Source: Arsenophonus sp. aPb (lineage in GTDB: Bacteria; Pseudomonadota; Gammaproteobacteria; Enterobacterales; Enterobacteriaceae). Taken from it: a stretch of DNA of 64,000 nt. The notes beneath the pieces were generated by a model. The model was given only the letters and a program-made list of their open reading frames with translations, did no database searches and was not told the origin of the DNA. The stretch spans positions 3,038,001 to 3,102,000 of the forward strand of contig NZ_CP123499.1 in NCBI RefSeq assembly GCF_029873475.1. Reading direction: 5' to 3'. Positions within the stretch are counted from its first letter, which is position 1; every line of letters begins with the position of its first letter. A program made the position numbers and the translations under genes. Below are positions 1 through 8,811 of the stretch, one piece after another.

Positions 1-1
1 A

Positions 2-229
2 GGGGGAGCCGCTGGTGGCTTTTTTATCGGATTAGTTGCCTGGTTAGGTAAACCAATTGGACTCAATTCAGTTTTCGGTCCGTCGGGATTAATAGCTATT
101 CCATTGATGACATCTACAACCGGTATTTTTAACGGAATACTTATCTATATTGCTGGTTTACTAATTTCCTATTTATTTGGTTTTATTTTTACTTATTTGT
201 TCGCTAGTAAAAATATTGATCTAAATTAA
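2..229 (+). CDS. murP: PTS EIIBC component, C-terminal end (MurP-like), partial
   Basis: This is the last 75 codons of a gene that begins before the window. It encodes the end of a membrane EIIC domain of a sugar phosphotransferase permease. The visible part has two hydrophobic segments and the stretch GLNSVFGPSGLIAIPLMTS, which matches my recollection of the C-terminus of E. coli MurP (N-acetylmuramic acid EIIBC) almost position by position, including the ending with a short polar tail. MurP imports and phosphorylates MurNAc for cell-wall recycling. It is followed at once by a strong hairpin terminator. Substrate assignment rests on the C-terminal end only; another EIIBC of the sucrose/trehalose group is possible. 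Confidence 0.75.
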   Translation, partial: GGAAGGFFIGLVAWLGKPIGLNSVFGPSGLIAIPLMTSTTGIFNGILIYIAGLLISYLFGFIFTYLFASKNIDLN

Positions 230-230
230 T

Positions 231-256
231 GCAAAAAAGGGGCTTCCCTTTTTTGC
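231..256. terminator. Bidirectional hairpin terminator between murP and the LysE-type gene
   Basis: A perfect 11-bp inverted repeat (GCAAAAAAGGG, loop GCTT, CCCTTTTTTGC) starts two bases after the murP stop and ends five bases before the convergent gene's stop. The A and T runs are inside the stem arms, so it can work in both directions. Confidence 0.85.
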
Positions 257-260
257 ATCG

Positions 261-863
261 CTATTGCAACCAAATAAAAGGGATACAAGCGAGAGTAAAA
301 ATACTCATTGTAATATTAAAAATAAACCAAGCATTACGCCCACGAAGCAAGGTGCCAATTAACGAACCAAAGCCAACCCAGACAAAACCACCGATTAAAT
401 TGACAATCAACATAACAAAACTTATGATCAAAATTGAGTTAACGTAGTTATCAGCCACACTATAACTACTAACCGCCCCGAGCCCCATCATCCATGCCTT
501 GGGATTCAAGAATTGTAATAAGCTCCCTTGATACCATTTAATTGATTTGGCAACTTGAGACTCTGTATTAAGTTGCACATGGTGGGATGTAGCGAGTTTC
601 CAAGCAAGCCATAATAAATAAAAACTTCCAACGAGTTTCATTATAATTTGTAGCACCGGCGAAACCAGTAAAAGAACAGCAAGGCCACCAGCAGAAATAA
701 ATAGAATACTTTGGATACCAAATATTACGCCGAACATTAAAGGTATTGAACGCCGTAAACCATACTGAGCACCTGATGACGTAAATAATAAATTATTTGG
801 ACCAGGAGTAATCGCCACAATAAATAAAAAAGTAAATAGCGCAAAAATCAGCCCATGACTCAT
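261..863 (-). CDS. LysE/RhtB family amino-acid exporter
   Basis: A 200-residue inner-membrane protein with about six hydrophobic segments. The N-terminal family signature TPGPNN is at residues 20-25, and the usual polar centre (residues ~92-110) followed by FLNPKAWMMG, typical of the family, is present. LysE/RhtB proteins export amino acids or derivatives such as homoserine, threonine or cysteine by proton antiport. The length is normal for the family. It is transcribed divergently from yheT with a ~100-bp AT-rich spacer and converges on murP across a shared terminator. Substrate cannot be inferred from sequence. Confidence 0.85.
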   Translation of the reverse strand: MSHGLIFALFTFLFIVAITPGPNNLLFTSSGAQYGLRRSIPLMFGVIFGIQSILFISAGGLAVLLLVSPVLQIIMKLVGSFYLLWLAWKLATSHHVQLNTESQVAKSIKWYQGSLLQFLNPKAWMMGLGAVSSYSVADNYVNSILIISFVMLIVNLIGGFVWVGFGSLIGTLLRGRNAWFIFNITMSIFTLACIPFIWLQ

Positions 864-961
864 TTAAGATCCTTTGATTAACTATGATTAATCTTTTTCA
901 TATTAAAAATAACAATATATTATCAGAATATATGTAAAATTAATTATTTAGATTTACAATT

Positions 962-1936
962 ATGAGTAAAAATTTTCAACCGATAAATTGGGCTAAAAAC
1001 CCTCATTTACAAACACTACTGCCCCGTATTGTGAGGAAAAAGCCGCAAATCAAACCACTATGGCAACGCCTCGAATTGCCTGATGGCGATTTTATTGATC
1101 TCGCTTGGAGTGAAGATCCCCAATATGCAAAGCATAAACCTCGACTGGTCATCTTTCACGGCTTAGAAGGCAGTTTTAGAAGCCCATATGCCCATGGCAT
1201 GTTGGAAGCGACTAAAAGACGAGGCTGGCTTGGTGTAATTATGCATTTTCGTGGCTGTAGTGGGGAACCAAATCGGCAAAAACGTATTTATCATTCTGGT
1301 GAAATTACCGATGCCCGTTACTTCCTCGAGTGGCAGAAAACAATTTACGGTCAAGTGCCAATTGCTGCTGTTGGCTACTCCCTTGGTGGTAATATGTTAG
1401 CTTGCTATTTAGCAGAGACCGGACAATATGCTGATGTTAATGCCGGAGTCATTGTTTCCGCTCCTTTAATGTTAGAACCTTGTTCAATTCGTTTAGAAAA
1501 AGGGTTTTCACAATTTTATGAACGTTATTTACTAAATGGCTTAAAACGTAATGCAACACGCAAACTCATTCGCTACCCAGGTTCATTACCACTTAATTTG
1601 CTACAACTAAAAAAACTAAAACGGCTACGTGATTTTGATAATGTCGTCACGGCAAAAATACACGGTTTTAAAGATGCTGCAGATTATTATCATCAATGTA
1701 GTGCTCTGCCCCGGTTACCGAATATTCGTGTGCCAACACTGATTATTCATGCAAAAGATGATCCTTTTATGGCACCTGAAGTTGTACCGGATATCAACCA
1801 ATTACCAACTAATATAGAGTATCAAATGACAGAACATGGTGGTCATGTTGGGTTTGTTAGTGGCACATTAAAACAGCCTAAAATGTGGCTTGAGCAACGC
1901 ATACCTGATTGGTTAACCCCACATCTGGAGCCGTAA
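962..1936 (+). CDS. yheT: YheT family alpha/beta hydrolase
   Basis: A 324-residue alpha/beta-hydrolase of the AB-hydrolase-4 (YheT/ABHD) family. The nucleophile elbow GYSLGGN lies near residue 140, the acid in HAKDDPF near residue 265, and the base in EHGGHVGF near residue 293, so the Ser-Asp-His triad is complete. The N-terminal NPHLQTLLPR motif is a family hallmark. Members act on esters; the physiological substrate in enterobacteria is unsettled. yheU starts four bases after its stop, as in E. coli, so the two are cotranscribed. Confidence 0.93.
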   Translation: MSKNFQPINWAKNPHLQTLLPRIVRKKPQIKPLWQRLELPDGDFIDLAWSEDPQYAKHKPRLVIFHGLEGSFRSPYAHGMLEATKRRGWLGVIMHFRGCSGEPNRQKRIYHSGEITDARYFLEWQKTIYGQVPIAAVGYSLGGNMLACYLAETGQYADVNAGVIVSAPLMLEPCSIRLEKGFSQFYERYLLNGLKRNATRKLIRYPGSLPLNLLQLKKLKRLRDFDNVVTAKIHGFKDAADYYHQCSALPRLPNIRVPTLIIHAKDDPFMAPEVVPDINQLPTNIEYQMTEHGGHVGFVSGTLKQPKMWLEQRIPDWLTPHLEP

Positions 1937-1939
1937 TTT

Positions 1940-2158
1940 ATGATTATTCCATGGCAACAGTTAACAGCGGATACTTTAAATAATTTGATTGAAAGCTTTG
2001 TTTTACGAGAAGGAACGGATTACGGTAAAGAAGAAAAAACACTGGATGAAAAAGTTGAGGACATTAAGCAGCAATTGCGATTAGGAAGTGTTGTGCTTGT
2101 CTGGTCTGAATTACATGAAACGATAAATATTTTGCCAAAAGCACAATTACATCCTTAA
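1940..2158 (+). CDS. yheU: YheU family small protein
   Basis: A 72-residue acidic protein matching the YheU (UPF0270) family: it opens MIIPWQQL and ends with a conserved VLVWSELHETINI segment. It follows yheT by three bases and precedes prkB, the same order as in E. coli. No biochemical function is established for the family. The full family length is present. Confidence 0.92.
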   Translation: MIIPWQQLTADTLNNLIESFVLREGTDYGKEEKTLDEKVEDIKQQLRLGSVVLVWSELHETINILPKAQLHP

Positions 2159-2257
2159 ATAACTGTATACATCACTATCTAAAAAGAAATTTTTACGTCA
2201 TTGTAATTAATGTGTTAAAACATCGTGTTATCTGAATGAGTAAGGGAAGCCACTTAT

Positions 2258-3139
2258 ATGTCAGTTAATCATCCGATCATTGCAGTAACAGGCTCCAGTG
2301 GTGCGGGCACCAGCACTACTAGCCTTGCATTTCAAAAAATCTTTACCCAATTAAAGCTTTCGGCAGCAACCATTGAAGGTGATAGCTTTCATCGTTATAC
2401 TCGCCCTGAAATGGATGTTGCTATTCGTAAAGCTAAAGAACAGAGCCGTCACATTAGTTATTTTGGGCCCGAATCCAATGATTTTGGTCTGCTAGAACAA
2501 AGTTTAATCGAGTATGGCGAAAAAGGGACAGGAAAACGTCGACATTATCTACACACCTACGATGAAGCAGTTCCCTACAATCTTCAACCTGGAACTTTTA
2601 CGCCATGGGAAACATTACCTAAAAATACCGATATATTATTTTATGAAGGGTTACATGGTGGTGTTGTAACATCAAAATACAATGTCGCTAAACATGTAGA
2701 CTTATTAGTCGGCGTTGTGCCTATTGTTAATCTTGAATGGATCCAAAAGCTAATTCGTGATACATCAGAACGGGGTCATTCAAGAGAAGCCGTGATGGAT
2801 TCCGTTATCCGCTCAATGGGAGATTACATTAAATACATCACCCCACAATTTTCTCGCACCCATATTAACTTTCAACGTGTTCCAACCGTTGATACCTCTA
2901 ATCCCTTTTCCGCTAAAGCGATTCCTTCTCCCGATGAAAGTTTTATAGTAATCCGATTTAATGGTCTAACCCAGATCGATTTTCCCTATCTTTTATCCAT
3001 GTTACATAATTCATTTATATCATCAATGAATACATTAGTTGTTCCAGGTGGAAAGCTAGGTTTAGCATTGGAGTTAATTATGACTCCATTAGTAAAAAAG
3101 CTCGTCACTAATAAAAAAATTATCCATAAAAGAAGCTAA
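2258..3139 (+). CDS. prkB: Phosphoribulokinase-like protein PrkB
   Basis: A 293-residue P-loop kinase-fold protein. The Walker A-like GSSGAGTST is at residues 12-20, and the sequence continues with the PRK signature region around EGDSFHRY and FYEGLHGG. It corresponds to E. coli YhfF-neighbourhood PrkB, which carries the phosphoribulokinase fold although enterobacteria have no Calvin cycle; its real substrate is unknown. A plausible Shine-Dalgarno AAGGGAAG precedes the ATG. It stands 99 bases behind yheU, so it may use its own promoter. Confidence 0.9.
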   Translation: MSVNHPIIAVTGSSGAGTSTTSLAFQKIFTQLKLSAATIEGDSFHRYTRPEMDVAIRKAKEQSRHISYFGPESNDFGLLEQSLIEYGEKGTGKRRHYLHTYDEAVPYNLQPGTFTPWETLPKNTDILFYEGLHGGVVTSKYNVAKHVDLLVGVVPIVNLEWIQKLIRDTSERGHSREAVMDSVIRSMGDYIKYITPQFSRTHINFQRVPTVDTSNPFSAKAIPSPDESFIVIRFNGLTQIDFPYLLSMLHNSFISSMNTLVVPGGKLGLALELIMTPLVKKLVTNKKIIHKRS

Positions 3140-3689
3140 CAATACAGCATTATATTTTTACTTATATCAATTTTTTATTCTTACAACCATTTTAAGATTC
3201 AAACTATGCATAAAATTATCTTTTATGTATATCTAATAATAACGTTAATATTTCATTGTTAATTATTTTAATAAGTAATTATTTTACATTGTTAATATTT
3301 ATTTTTGCTATAATTTGATAACTTATGAAATAATATATTATTATTCGAGTTTAATTTTTTAATTGTAATATTTACTTAGTGATACTTATTAATAAATACA
3401 ATAAAACTAATCAACTTATTGCTAAAATATGAATTTTTTGGCTTATACAATATTGCTGAATCGAGACAGTAGAGACAGGATGCTTTTATTATGCTACAAA
3501 GCAAAAGCACATTTATAGTATGGTTAAGATCAATACCAAAAATTCCGAATCAATATACCCTATAGTTAATATTAACTTTCCCAAACTAAACAAGTTAGTA
3601 TGCTATGTTAGAACTTTATAAGATAAGCCAGCCTTGTGAAGACTCGTATTTTGGTATTCAGGCTGCAATAACATTAGAGGATTACGCGA
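3140..3689. other. Gene-free region upstream of crp (yhfA position)
   Basis: In E. coli the OsmC-family gene yhfA lies between prkB and crp. Here the 550 bases are very AT-rich and I can read no yhfA reading frame or remnant on either strand. The last ~80 bases must hold the crp promoter and leader. A TGTGA half-site occurs near 3634, which resembles half of a CRP operator, but no full TGTGA-N6-TCACA palindrome is visible. Confidence 0.5.
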
Positions 3690-4322
3690 ATGGTTTTCGG
3701 CAAACCACACACAGACCCTACTCTTGAATGGTTTTTGTCACACTGCCATATTCACAAATATCCATCCAAAAGCACTCTTATTCATCAGGGCGAAAAAGCA
3801 GAAACGCTTTATTATATTGTAAAAGGTTCTGTTGCTGTTTTGATTAAAGATGAAGAAGGAAAAGAGATGATCCTTTCCTATCTGAATCAAGGGGACTTTA
3901 TTGGTGAACTTGGATTATTTGAGGAAGGGCAAGAACGAACAGCTTGGGTTAGAGCTAAAAGCGCCTGTGAAGTCGCTGAAATCTCTTATAAAAAATTCCG
4001 CCAATTAATACAGGTAAATCCAGATATCTTAATGCGGTTATCAGCGCAAATGGCTAAACGCTTACAAACAACTTCTGAAAAAGTCGGTAATTTAGCTTTT
4101 TTAGATGTCACAGGCCGCATTGCACAAACATTATTAAATTTAGCCAAACAACCTGATGCGATGACGCATCCAGATGGAATGCAAATTAAAATCACTCGTC
4201 AAGAGATAGGTCAAATAGTGGGATGCTCACGCGAAACAGTGGGACGTATTCTAAAAATGCTAGAAGATCAAAATCTGATTTCTGCTCACGGTAAAACCAT
4301 TGTCGTTTACGGTACGCGTTAA
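3690..4322 (+). CDS. crp: cAMP receptor protein (global transcription regulator)
   Basis: A 210-residue protein, the exact E. coli length, nearly identical through the C-terminal half. The N-terminal cyclic-nucleotide-binding domain includes the cAMP-contacting GELGLFEEGQERTAW segment; the dimerisation helix follows; the winged helix near residues 169-190 contains the recognition sequence CSRETVGR. It binds cAMP and activates or represses catabolic genes, and in E. coli also represses Spot 42 RNA, which is present in this window. AGAGGA sits nine bases before the ATG as the ribosome-binding site. A hairpin follows the stop. Confidence 0.98.
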   Translation: MVFGKPHTDPTLEWFLSHCHIHKYPSKSTLIHQGEKAETLYYIVKGSVAVLIKDEEGKEMILSYLNQGDFIGELGLFEEGQERTAWVRAKSACEVAEISYKKFRQLIQVNPDILMRLSAQMAKRLQTTSEKVGNLAFLDVTGRIAQTLLNLAKQPDAMTHPDGMQIKITRQEIGQIVGCSRETVGRILKMLEDQNLISAHGKTIVVYGTR

Positions 4323-4327
4323 TATTT

Positions 4328-4368
4328 TATAAACCAGTACCTACGTTTATGTAGCGTATTGGTTTTAT
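4328..4368 (+). terminator. Hairpin after crp
   Basis: AAACCAGTACCTAC (4331-4344) pairs with GTAG-C-GTATTGGTTT (4351-4365), with one bulge and one G-U pair, loop GTTTAT, then TTATAAG. It starts ten bases after the crp stop. The trailing T run is short, so strength is uncertain. Confidence 0.6.
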
Positions 4369-4571
4369 AAGCTTCTTTATTGTTATTTTTATTAATATAT
4401 ATATCAATTATGAATATATAATCCACAATAATAATAAAAAATAGAATAAAAACGATAGTAAACAGAATAAATTGGATAGCTGAGTGATGACATTGCTTTA
4501 ATATGATATTTAAAATTAAAAATAACTGGACTATCTATTACAAAATTAACTAGATAGCTAAAATATAATAA

Positions 4572-4928
4572 TCAAACCTTATTAAGTTTATTTTCCAAAA
4601 ATGATTTTAATACTACGGCATTATTATGATCTTCATCTTTGCTGGAAAAAAGAAGCACCAAACAGTTTGATTTTGTTTTAAGCAATAAATGTTGCCAACT
4701 ATCAGGATTATTTTCTAATTCTGCAAAATAAAGTCGCTTAAACTGCTCAAAATTTGCTGGATATTTATGAAACCATTTTCTTAAATCATTCGAGGGAGCA
4801 ACATTTTTATTCCATTCATCATAGCGAATATCTTGCTTTCTGATGCCTCGAGGCCATATCCGATCAACTAATACCCGATAGCCATTATTACCAGTTTTGT
4901 CCGTAAAAACACGTTTACAGATGATCAT
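4572..4928 (-). CDS. YeaO-like DUF488 family protein
   Basis: About 118 residues from the internal ATG at 4928, whose product opens MIICKRV as family members do. The conserved GYRVLVDRIWPRGI and LRKWFHKYP segments place it in the DUF488 (YeaO/MarR-associated) family of small proteins of unknown function. The reading frame stays open upstream to an ATG at 5021, but that extension is hydrophobic, lacks family similarity and has no Shine-Dalgarno sequence. In E. coli yhfK and argD occupy this position between crp and pabA, so this gene is a local replacement or the site was rearranged. Confidence 0.8.
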   Translation of the reverse strand: MIICKRVFTDKTGNNGYRVLVDRIWPRGIRKQDIRYDEWNKNVAPSNDLRKWFHKYPANFEQFKRLYFAELENNPDSWQHLLLKTKSNCLVLLFSSKDEDHNNAVVLKSFLENKLNKV

Positions 4929-5176
4929 CTTGGTACCATTTTTTGATAATAAAGAATTTAACAAAAATTTTTTTATTATCTTTAATAGTAGCCCTTTATC
5001 GATAGTAAATACAAAAAACATGTTTTAATAATATATAAACAGATACCTTACTATAAACTCCTTTTGCCATATGGAAATTTACAATTCAAGCAAAATAAAG
5101 CCTATTTTTATCCAACATTGATAGTTATAATAATCATTGAATACAAATAGCCTAACGTGAACTAATTTCTAATATA

Positions 5177-5752
5177 TTAATACTTTAGAAAATTATTTAA
5201 TAATTCATGTCCTTGCTCACTCAAGATACTTTCCGGATGAAATTGGACACCTTCAATAGGGAGGGTTTTATGCCGAATACCCATAATTTCATCAATATTT
5301 CCATCATGTAACGTCCAAGCAGTCACTTCAAAAGTCGCGGGTAATGTTCCAGCATCAATTACCAAAGAATGATAACGGGTTACCTGCAAGGGGCGATTTA
5401 ATCCTTTAAAAATACCTTGCTGATTATGATGAATTGCTGAAACTTTACCATGCATCACTTCTCTCGCTTTAACAATAGAAGCACCAAAAGCCTGACCAAT
5501 CGCTTGGTGACCAAGGCAAACACCCAAAATTGGGATCTTACCAGCAAAATAGGAAATTGTATTTAGTGAAACACCCGCCTCATTAGGTGTACATGGACCC
5601 GGTGAAATGACTAAATGTGTCGGCGCTAATGTTTCTATCTCCGAGATAGTTATTGCATCATTACGCTTAACCACAACCTCAATCCCTAATTCACATAGAT
5701 ATTGATAAAGGTTATAGGTAAACGAATCATAGTTATCAATTATCAAAAGCAT
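5177..5752 (-). CDS. pabA: Aminodeoxychorismate/anthranilate synthase glutamine amidotransferase subunit
   Basis: A 191-residue class I glutamine amidotransferase. The oxyanion motif SPGPCTP (residues 50-56), the nucleophile in GVCLGHQAIG (Cys79) and the His-Glu pair in GVQFHPESI complete the catalytic triad. It supplies ammonia to PabB for 4-amino-4-deoxychorismate in folate synthesis. The DNYDSFTYNLYQYL start is typical of PabA/TrpG. Position between the crp side and ppiA matches E. coli pabA rather than trpG, which would sit in a trp operon. Confidence 0.93.
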   Translation of the reverse strand: MLLIIDNYDSFTYNLYQYLCELGIEVVVKRNDAITISEIETLAPTHLVISPGPCTPNEAGVSLNTISYFAGKIPILGVCLGHQAIGQAFGASIVKAREVMHGKVSAIHHNQQGIFKGLNRPLQVTRYHSLVIDAGTLPATFEVTAWTLHDGNIDEIMGIRHKTLPIEGVQFHPESILSEQGHELLNNFLKY

Positions 5753-5962
5753 AACTAGCTATCCAAATGATTTTTATAGTAATAATTCCTTAATTTTGAT
5801 CTTTATTATTAAGGCAAATTGTACAGATTATAATACCATAACAAATAAAGCTGGGTATCATACCATAACCGCAGAAAAAAATAGCTCACAAAAATCAATC
5901 AAAATGTTTCACTTTAATAAATAAACATAATAATTATCAATTAGAATAATTGTAAATGATAA

Positions 5963-6667
5963 CTATAAACTATTATAAACTTCGTTATAATATTGGCCAT
6001 AAGGTTTTAAATTATTTGATGTTATTTCGTTATGTCGATAAATTTCACCAATATATTTAGTCGCTTCATCAAATTTGTTATCAATAAGATAATTATCATA
6101 GACTTCATTATAACATTTTATATTTCTTGGATTTGCCATAATTCCAATATCTACTGCCATTTGATTAATAATTTCTCGTTGGATCTCAATATTTTTAATC
6201 GTCGCAGCACCTTCACTCGCTAAAAAATAAGAAATAAAATTTGATTTAGATTTTATATTTGGCTTTTCAGTGTAAAAAATATGCCCAATTTCATGGGATA
6301 GTGCTTGTATAGTCAAATTAGGATGATTCAAAACTCGATTTGAAATAAAAACAGTTTTTCGCCGCAAATCGGTAGCAGTTCCTTGCCCTCGCTGCGCTAT
6401 AACTAATTTCCAACCGTCAACTTCCAATGTTTTCAATGCCCGACTCAATGTAGGCGAACTTGAAATAAGCATTTGTGTTTTTTTAGAAAATCGAATCATT
6501 TCACCCGGAGTGTATTTAATTTTCTCATCCAAAAAATAAGTAGACATTGGCGCCATATTTAACAAGTCTGAAAATTGACTATTTTTATGTTCTATTTTAG
6601 GTTCAACAACATTCTCTATTAGTTTCTGGCAACTAGGTAATAGCTTACTCAAACAATAATTCCTCAT
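5963..6667 (-). CDS. Putative zinc metallopeptidase (HEIGH motif), effector-like
   Basis: About 234 residues. It contains a gluzincin-like zinc site: SHEIGHIF (His128, Glu129 and His132 counted from the TTG at 6676) followed 22 residues later by SEGAA, whose Glu can be the third ligand. No signal peptide or membrane segment is visible. Similar short HExxH proteins with a downstream E-G-A-A occur as secreted effectors or toxin domains (M91/NleD-like), but I cannot assign a named family with confidence. It occupies the place between pabA and ppiA that fic/yhfG hold in E. coli. The ATG at 6667 is the first ATG; no clear ribosome-binding site is seen. Very AT-rich, suggesting acquisition. Confidence 0.6.
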   Translation of the reverse strand: MRNYCLSKLLPSCQKLIENVVEPKIEHKNSQFSDLLNMAPMSTYFLDEKIKYTPGEMIRFSKKTQMLISSSPTLSRALKTLEVDGWKLVIAQRGQGTATDLRRKTVFISNRVLNHPNLTIQALSHEIGHIFYTEKPNIKSKSNFISYFLASEGAATIKNIEIQREIINQMAVDIGIMANPRNIKCYNEVYDNYLIDNKFDEATKYIGEIYRHNEITSNNLKPYGQYYNEVYNSL

Positions 6668-6813
6668 TAGCAACAATGATAACGATATAAATTAATAAAC
6701 CGATGGAAATTTTGTTTTATTATAAAGAAAAGTTTGGCCACTAATAGCAGGATAAAGACAGATAAATTATTGTAGTTTTTCAATTGTCATTAAATATTCA
6801 AAATTACGTTAAA

Positions 6814-6845
6814 TTTAATAGCAGAAAATATTTTCTGCTATTAAA
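6814..6845. terminator. Perfect 32-bp palindrome downstream of ppiA
   Basis: TTTAATAGCAGAAAA (6814-6828) and TTTTCTGCTATTAAA (6831-6845) are perfect inverted repeats separated by two bases, starting four bases after the ppiA stop on the minus strand. Most likely the ppiA terminator, though no long T run follows the stem. Confidence 0.65.
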
Positions 6846-6849
6846 TAAA

Positions 6850-7416
6850 TTATTCTATACTGGCAGAAATAATTTTTATTTCTTCAGTTGGCACATTTTG
6901 GTAGGGACCAATATTTGTTGTTGTTACACTCGAAATTTTATCAACAACATCCATTCCGTCAATCACTTTACCAAAAACGGCATAGCCAAAATCACGTTGG
7001 CCGTGATCTAAGAATGCATTATCAGCTGTATTGATAAAAAATTGGCTAGTCGCACTATCCTTAGCTAATGTGCGCGCCATTGCAATTGTTCCACGTAAAT
7101 TACGTAAACCATTATCAGCTTCATTTTTGATTGGCAAGCGAATATTTGGTTGAGGTTGCAAACCACTAATAAAGCCACCACCTTGTATCATAAAACCTGG
7201 GATCACACGATGGAAAATAGTATTTTGATAATAACCTTCTTTTACATATTGAATAAAATTATCGGTAGTTATAGGCGCTTTTTTATTATTTAATTCAAGT
7301 AGGATATTACCCTTAGAAGTCACTAATTTAACAATAGTACCCTCAGCTGCGACAGCAAAAGAAGAGATGCTAACCATATACGCTACCAGTAGCGGCACAA
7401 AAAAACGTTTTAACAT
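6850..7416 (-). CDS. ppiA: Periplasmic peptidyl-prolyl cis-trans isomerase A
   Basis: A 188-residue cyclophilin with an N-terminal signal peptide (cleavage expected after SSFAVAA, about residue 24). Cyclophilin landmarks are present: the FHRVIPGFMIQGG active-site segment with its catalytic Arg, and SQFFIN further on. It speeds prolyl isomerisation of exported proteins in the periplasm. Length and order next to pabA agree with E. coli. Monocistronic, with a hairpin immediately after the stop. Confidence 0.95.
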   Translation of the reverse strand: MLKRFFVPLLVAYMVSISSFAVAAEGTIVKLVTSKGNILLELNNKKAPITTDNFIQYVKEGYYQNTIFHRVIPGFMIQGGGFISGLQPQPNIRLPIKNEADNGLRNLRGTIAMARTLAKDSATSQFFINTADNAFLDHGQRDFGYAVFGKVIDGMDVVDKISSVTTTNIGPYQNVPTEEIKIISASIE

Positions 7417-7696
7417 TCAAGTTCCTTTTAATTATATTTTAGATGAAAATGTAAGCTAAAATTTAGTACCGTCAGGTCATTATACTAAGTAAAAATACAT
7501 AACTGGCCTAAATTGACCTAATTAAATAATAGGATCTATTCTGTCACATTCCATATTTTTTTCTTATGTAAAAAATGTTATTTTTAATAAAACTCATTAA
7601 CAGATAATCATCTATCTTTCATGTAGCTATTACTATCTTAATTTATCCTCTTACAGGTATAATTTCTCTACTTTAAGCCGAAATCAGCGAGAAACA

Positions 7697-8323
7697 ATGA
7701 TGGCAAACAAAAATTACAATTATCACAAGACAAAATTTGTCACAAGTGCGCCTGATATTCACCATTTACCAAACGATTATGGTATAGAAATTGCCTTCGC
7801 TGGCCGTTCTAACGCCGGTAAATCAAGCGCAATGAATGCACTTACCCAACAAAAAAATTTAGCGCGGACTAGTAAAACGCCTGGCAGAACACAGTTAATC
7901 AATCTGTTCGAAGTCGCAGAGGGTATTAGGCTAGTTGATTTACCTGGTTACGGTTATGCAGAAGTGCCCGAATCAGTTAAACGCCAATGGCAACAAGCAT
8001 TAAGTGAATATTTACAAAAAAGAAAATGTTTAAAAGGGTTGATAATATTAATGGACATTCGTCATCCATTAAAAGATATGGATATACAGATGATCGAATG
8101 GTCTGTGGCGATGAATATCCCCATACTTGTATTGCTAACCAAAGCAGACAAACTAGTACCGAATAAAAGAAAAGCTCAACTTATAGCAGTACGTAATAAA
8201 TTAAAAACAGTGGCTGGTAATATACAAGTTGAAACCTTTTCTTCATTAAAAAAAATGGGTATTGATAAATTACAACTTAAATTAGATGAATGGTTTAACG
8301 AACAACATTCTGAACGCAATTAA
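7697..8323 (+). CDS. yihA: Ribosome biogenesis GTPase YihA/EngB
   Basis: A 208-residue EngB-type GTPase. G1 is GRSNAGKS (residues 36-43), G3 is DLPGYGYAEV and G4 is TKAD. EngB proteins take part in assembly of the large ribosomal subunit and are usually essential. It converges on spf and polA, as in E. coli. Two consecutive ATG codons start it; the first is used here. Confidence 0.96.
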   Translation: MMANKNYNYHKTKFVTSAPDIHHLPNDYGIEIAFAGRSNAGKSSAMNALTQQKNLARTSKTPGRTQLINLFEVAEGIRLVDLPGYGYAEVPESVKRQWQQALSEYLQKRKCLKGLIILMDIRHPLKDMDIQMIEWSVAMNIPILVLLTKADKLVPNKRKAQLIAVRNKLKTVAGNIQVETFSSLKKMGIDKLQLKLDEWFNEQHSERN

Positions 8324-8386
8324 TCAACATAAAGAATAATTAAAGACATTTTTTATCAAAATTTTTACATTTTCTTAAATACAAAT

Positions 8387-8495
8387 AAAAAAATGCTCTA
8401 GTCTATTATTTGACTAGAGCAGCTTAATAATCAGCTTATCTGATTACATAAAGTAATAGATTTTAAAAATAGAACATCTTACCTCTGTACCCTAC
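8387..8495 (-). ncRNA. spf: Spot 42 RNA
   Basis: On the minus strand the RNA begins GTAGGGTACAGAGGTAAGAT and continues GTTCTA, identical to the 5' half of E. coli Spot 42, and further shares the TTACTTTATGTAATC stem region. It ends in a hairpin (GACTAGAGC 8412-8420 with GCTCTAGTC 8395-8403 on the plus strand) followed by a run of T on the RNA strand. Length of about 109 nt equals the E. coli RNA, and it lies downstream of polA and opposite yihA as expected. Spot 42 is an Hfq-dependent repressor of catabolic and transport mRNAs, itself repressed by cAMP-CRP. The middle, between the conserved 5' part and the terminator, has diverged. Confidence 0.95.
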
Positions 8496-8811
8496 GCGAA
8501 TTACTTTACTTTATTTCGCGAAGAAAAAAAAGTTGTTTTGTTACTTTTTTTTCACTGCATTGAGGCTATAACTTTACTTAATGTAATCAATACTTATTTT
8601 TTGATAACTTTAGTGCATTATTAGTCAATATTATACATTTTTAGTGATAAAAACTGCATTGCTTAGCTAAAACTGTTGGGTTACTCATCTAATAAAAGTA
8701 AGTGATTACCTATTACGTTATTTTGTCACGAATAAAAATAAGTTAGTTTAACTAAAATTTTTATCGACAAATAGCATAAATGCAGCCTCCTCGGACAAAA
8801 TACTTTATTAT
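8496..8811. other. Region between polA and spf
   Basis: This 316-base stretch holds the spf promoter at its low-coordinate end (a TAAAGT hexamer is placed about 8-13 bases before the RNA start on the minus strand). I see no gene and no clear polA terminator. Confidence 0.4.

Noticed and set aside
229..447. Plus-strand open frame of 72 codons over the murP terminator and the LysE-type gene.
   Set aside because: It is antisense to a well-supported gene and begins inside a terminator stem.
3140..3689. Degraded yhfA (OsmC family) between prkB and crp.
   Set aside because: No OsmC-like segment could be read on the minus strand.
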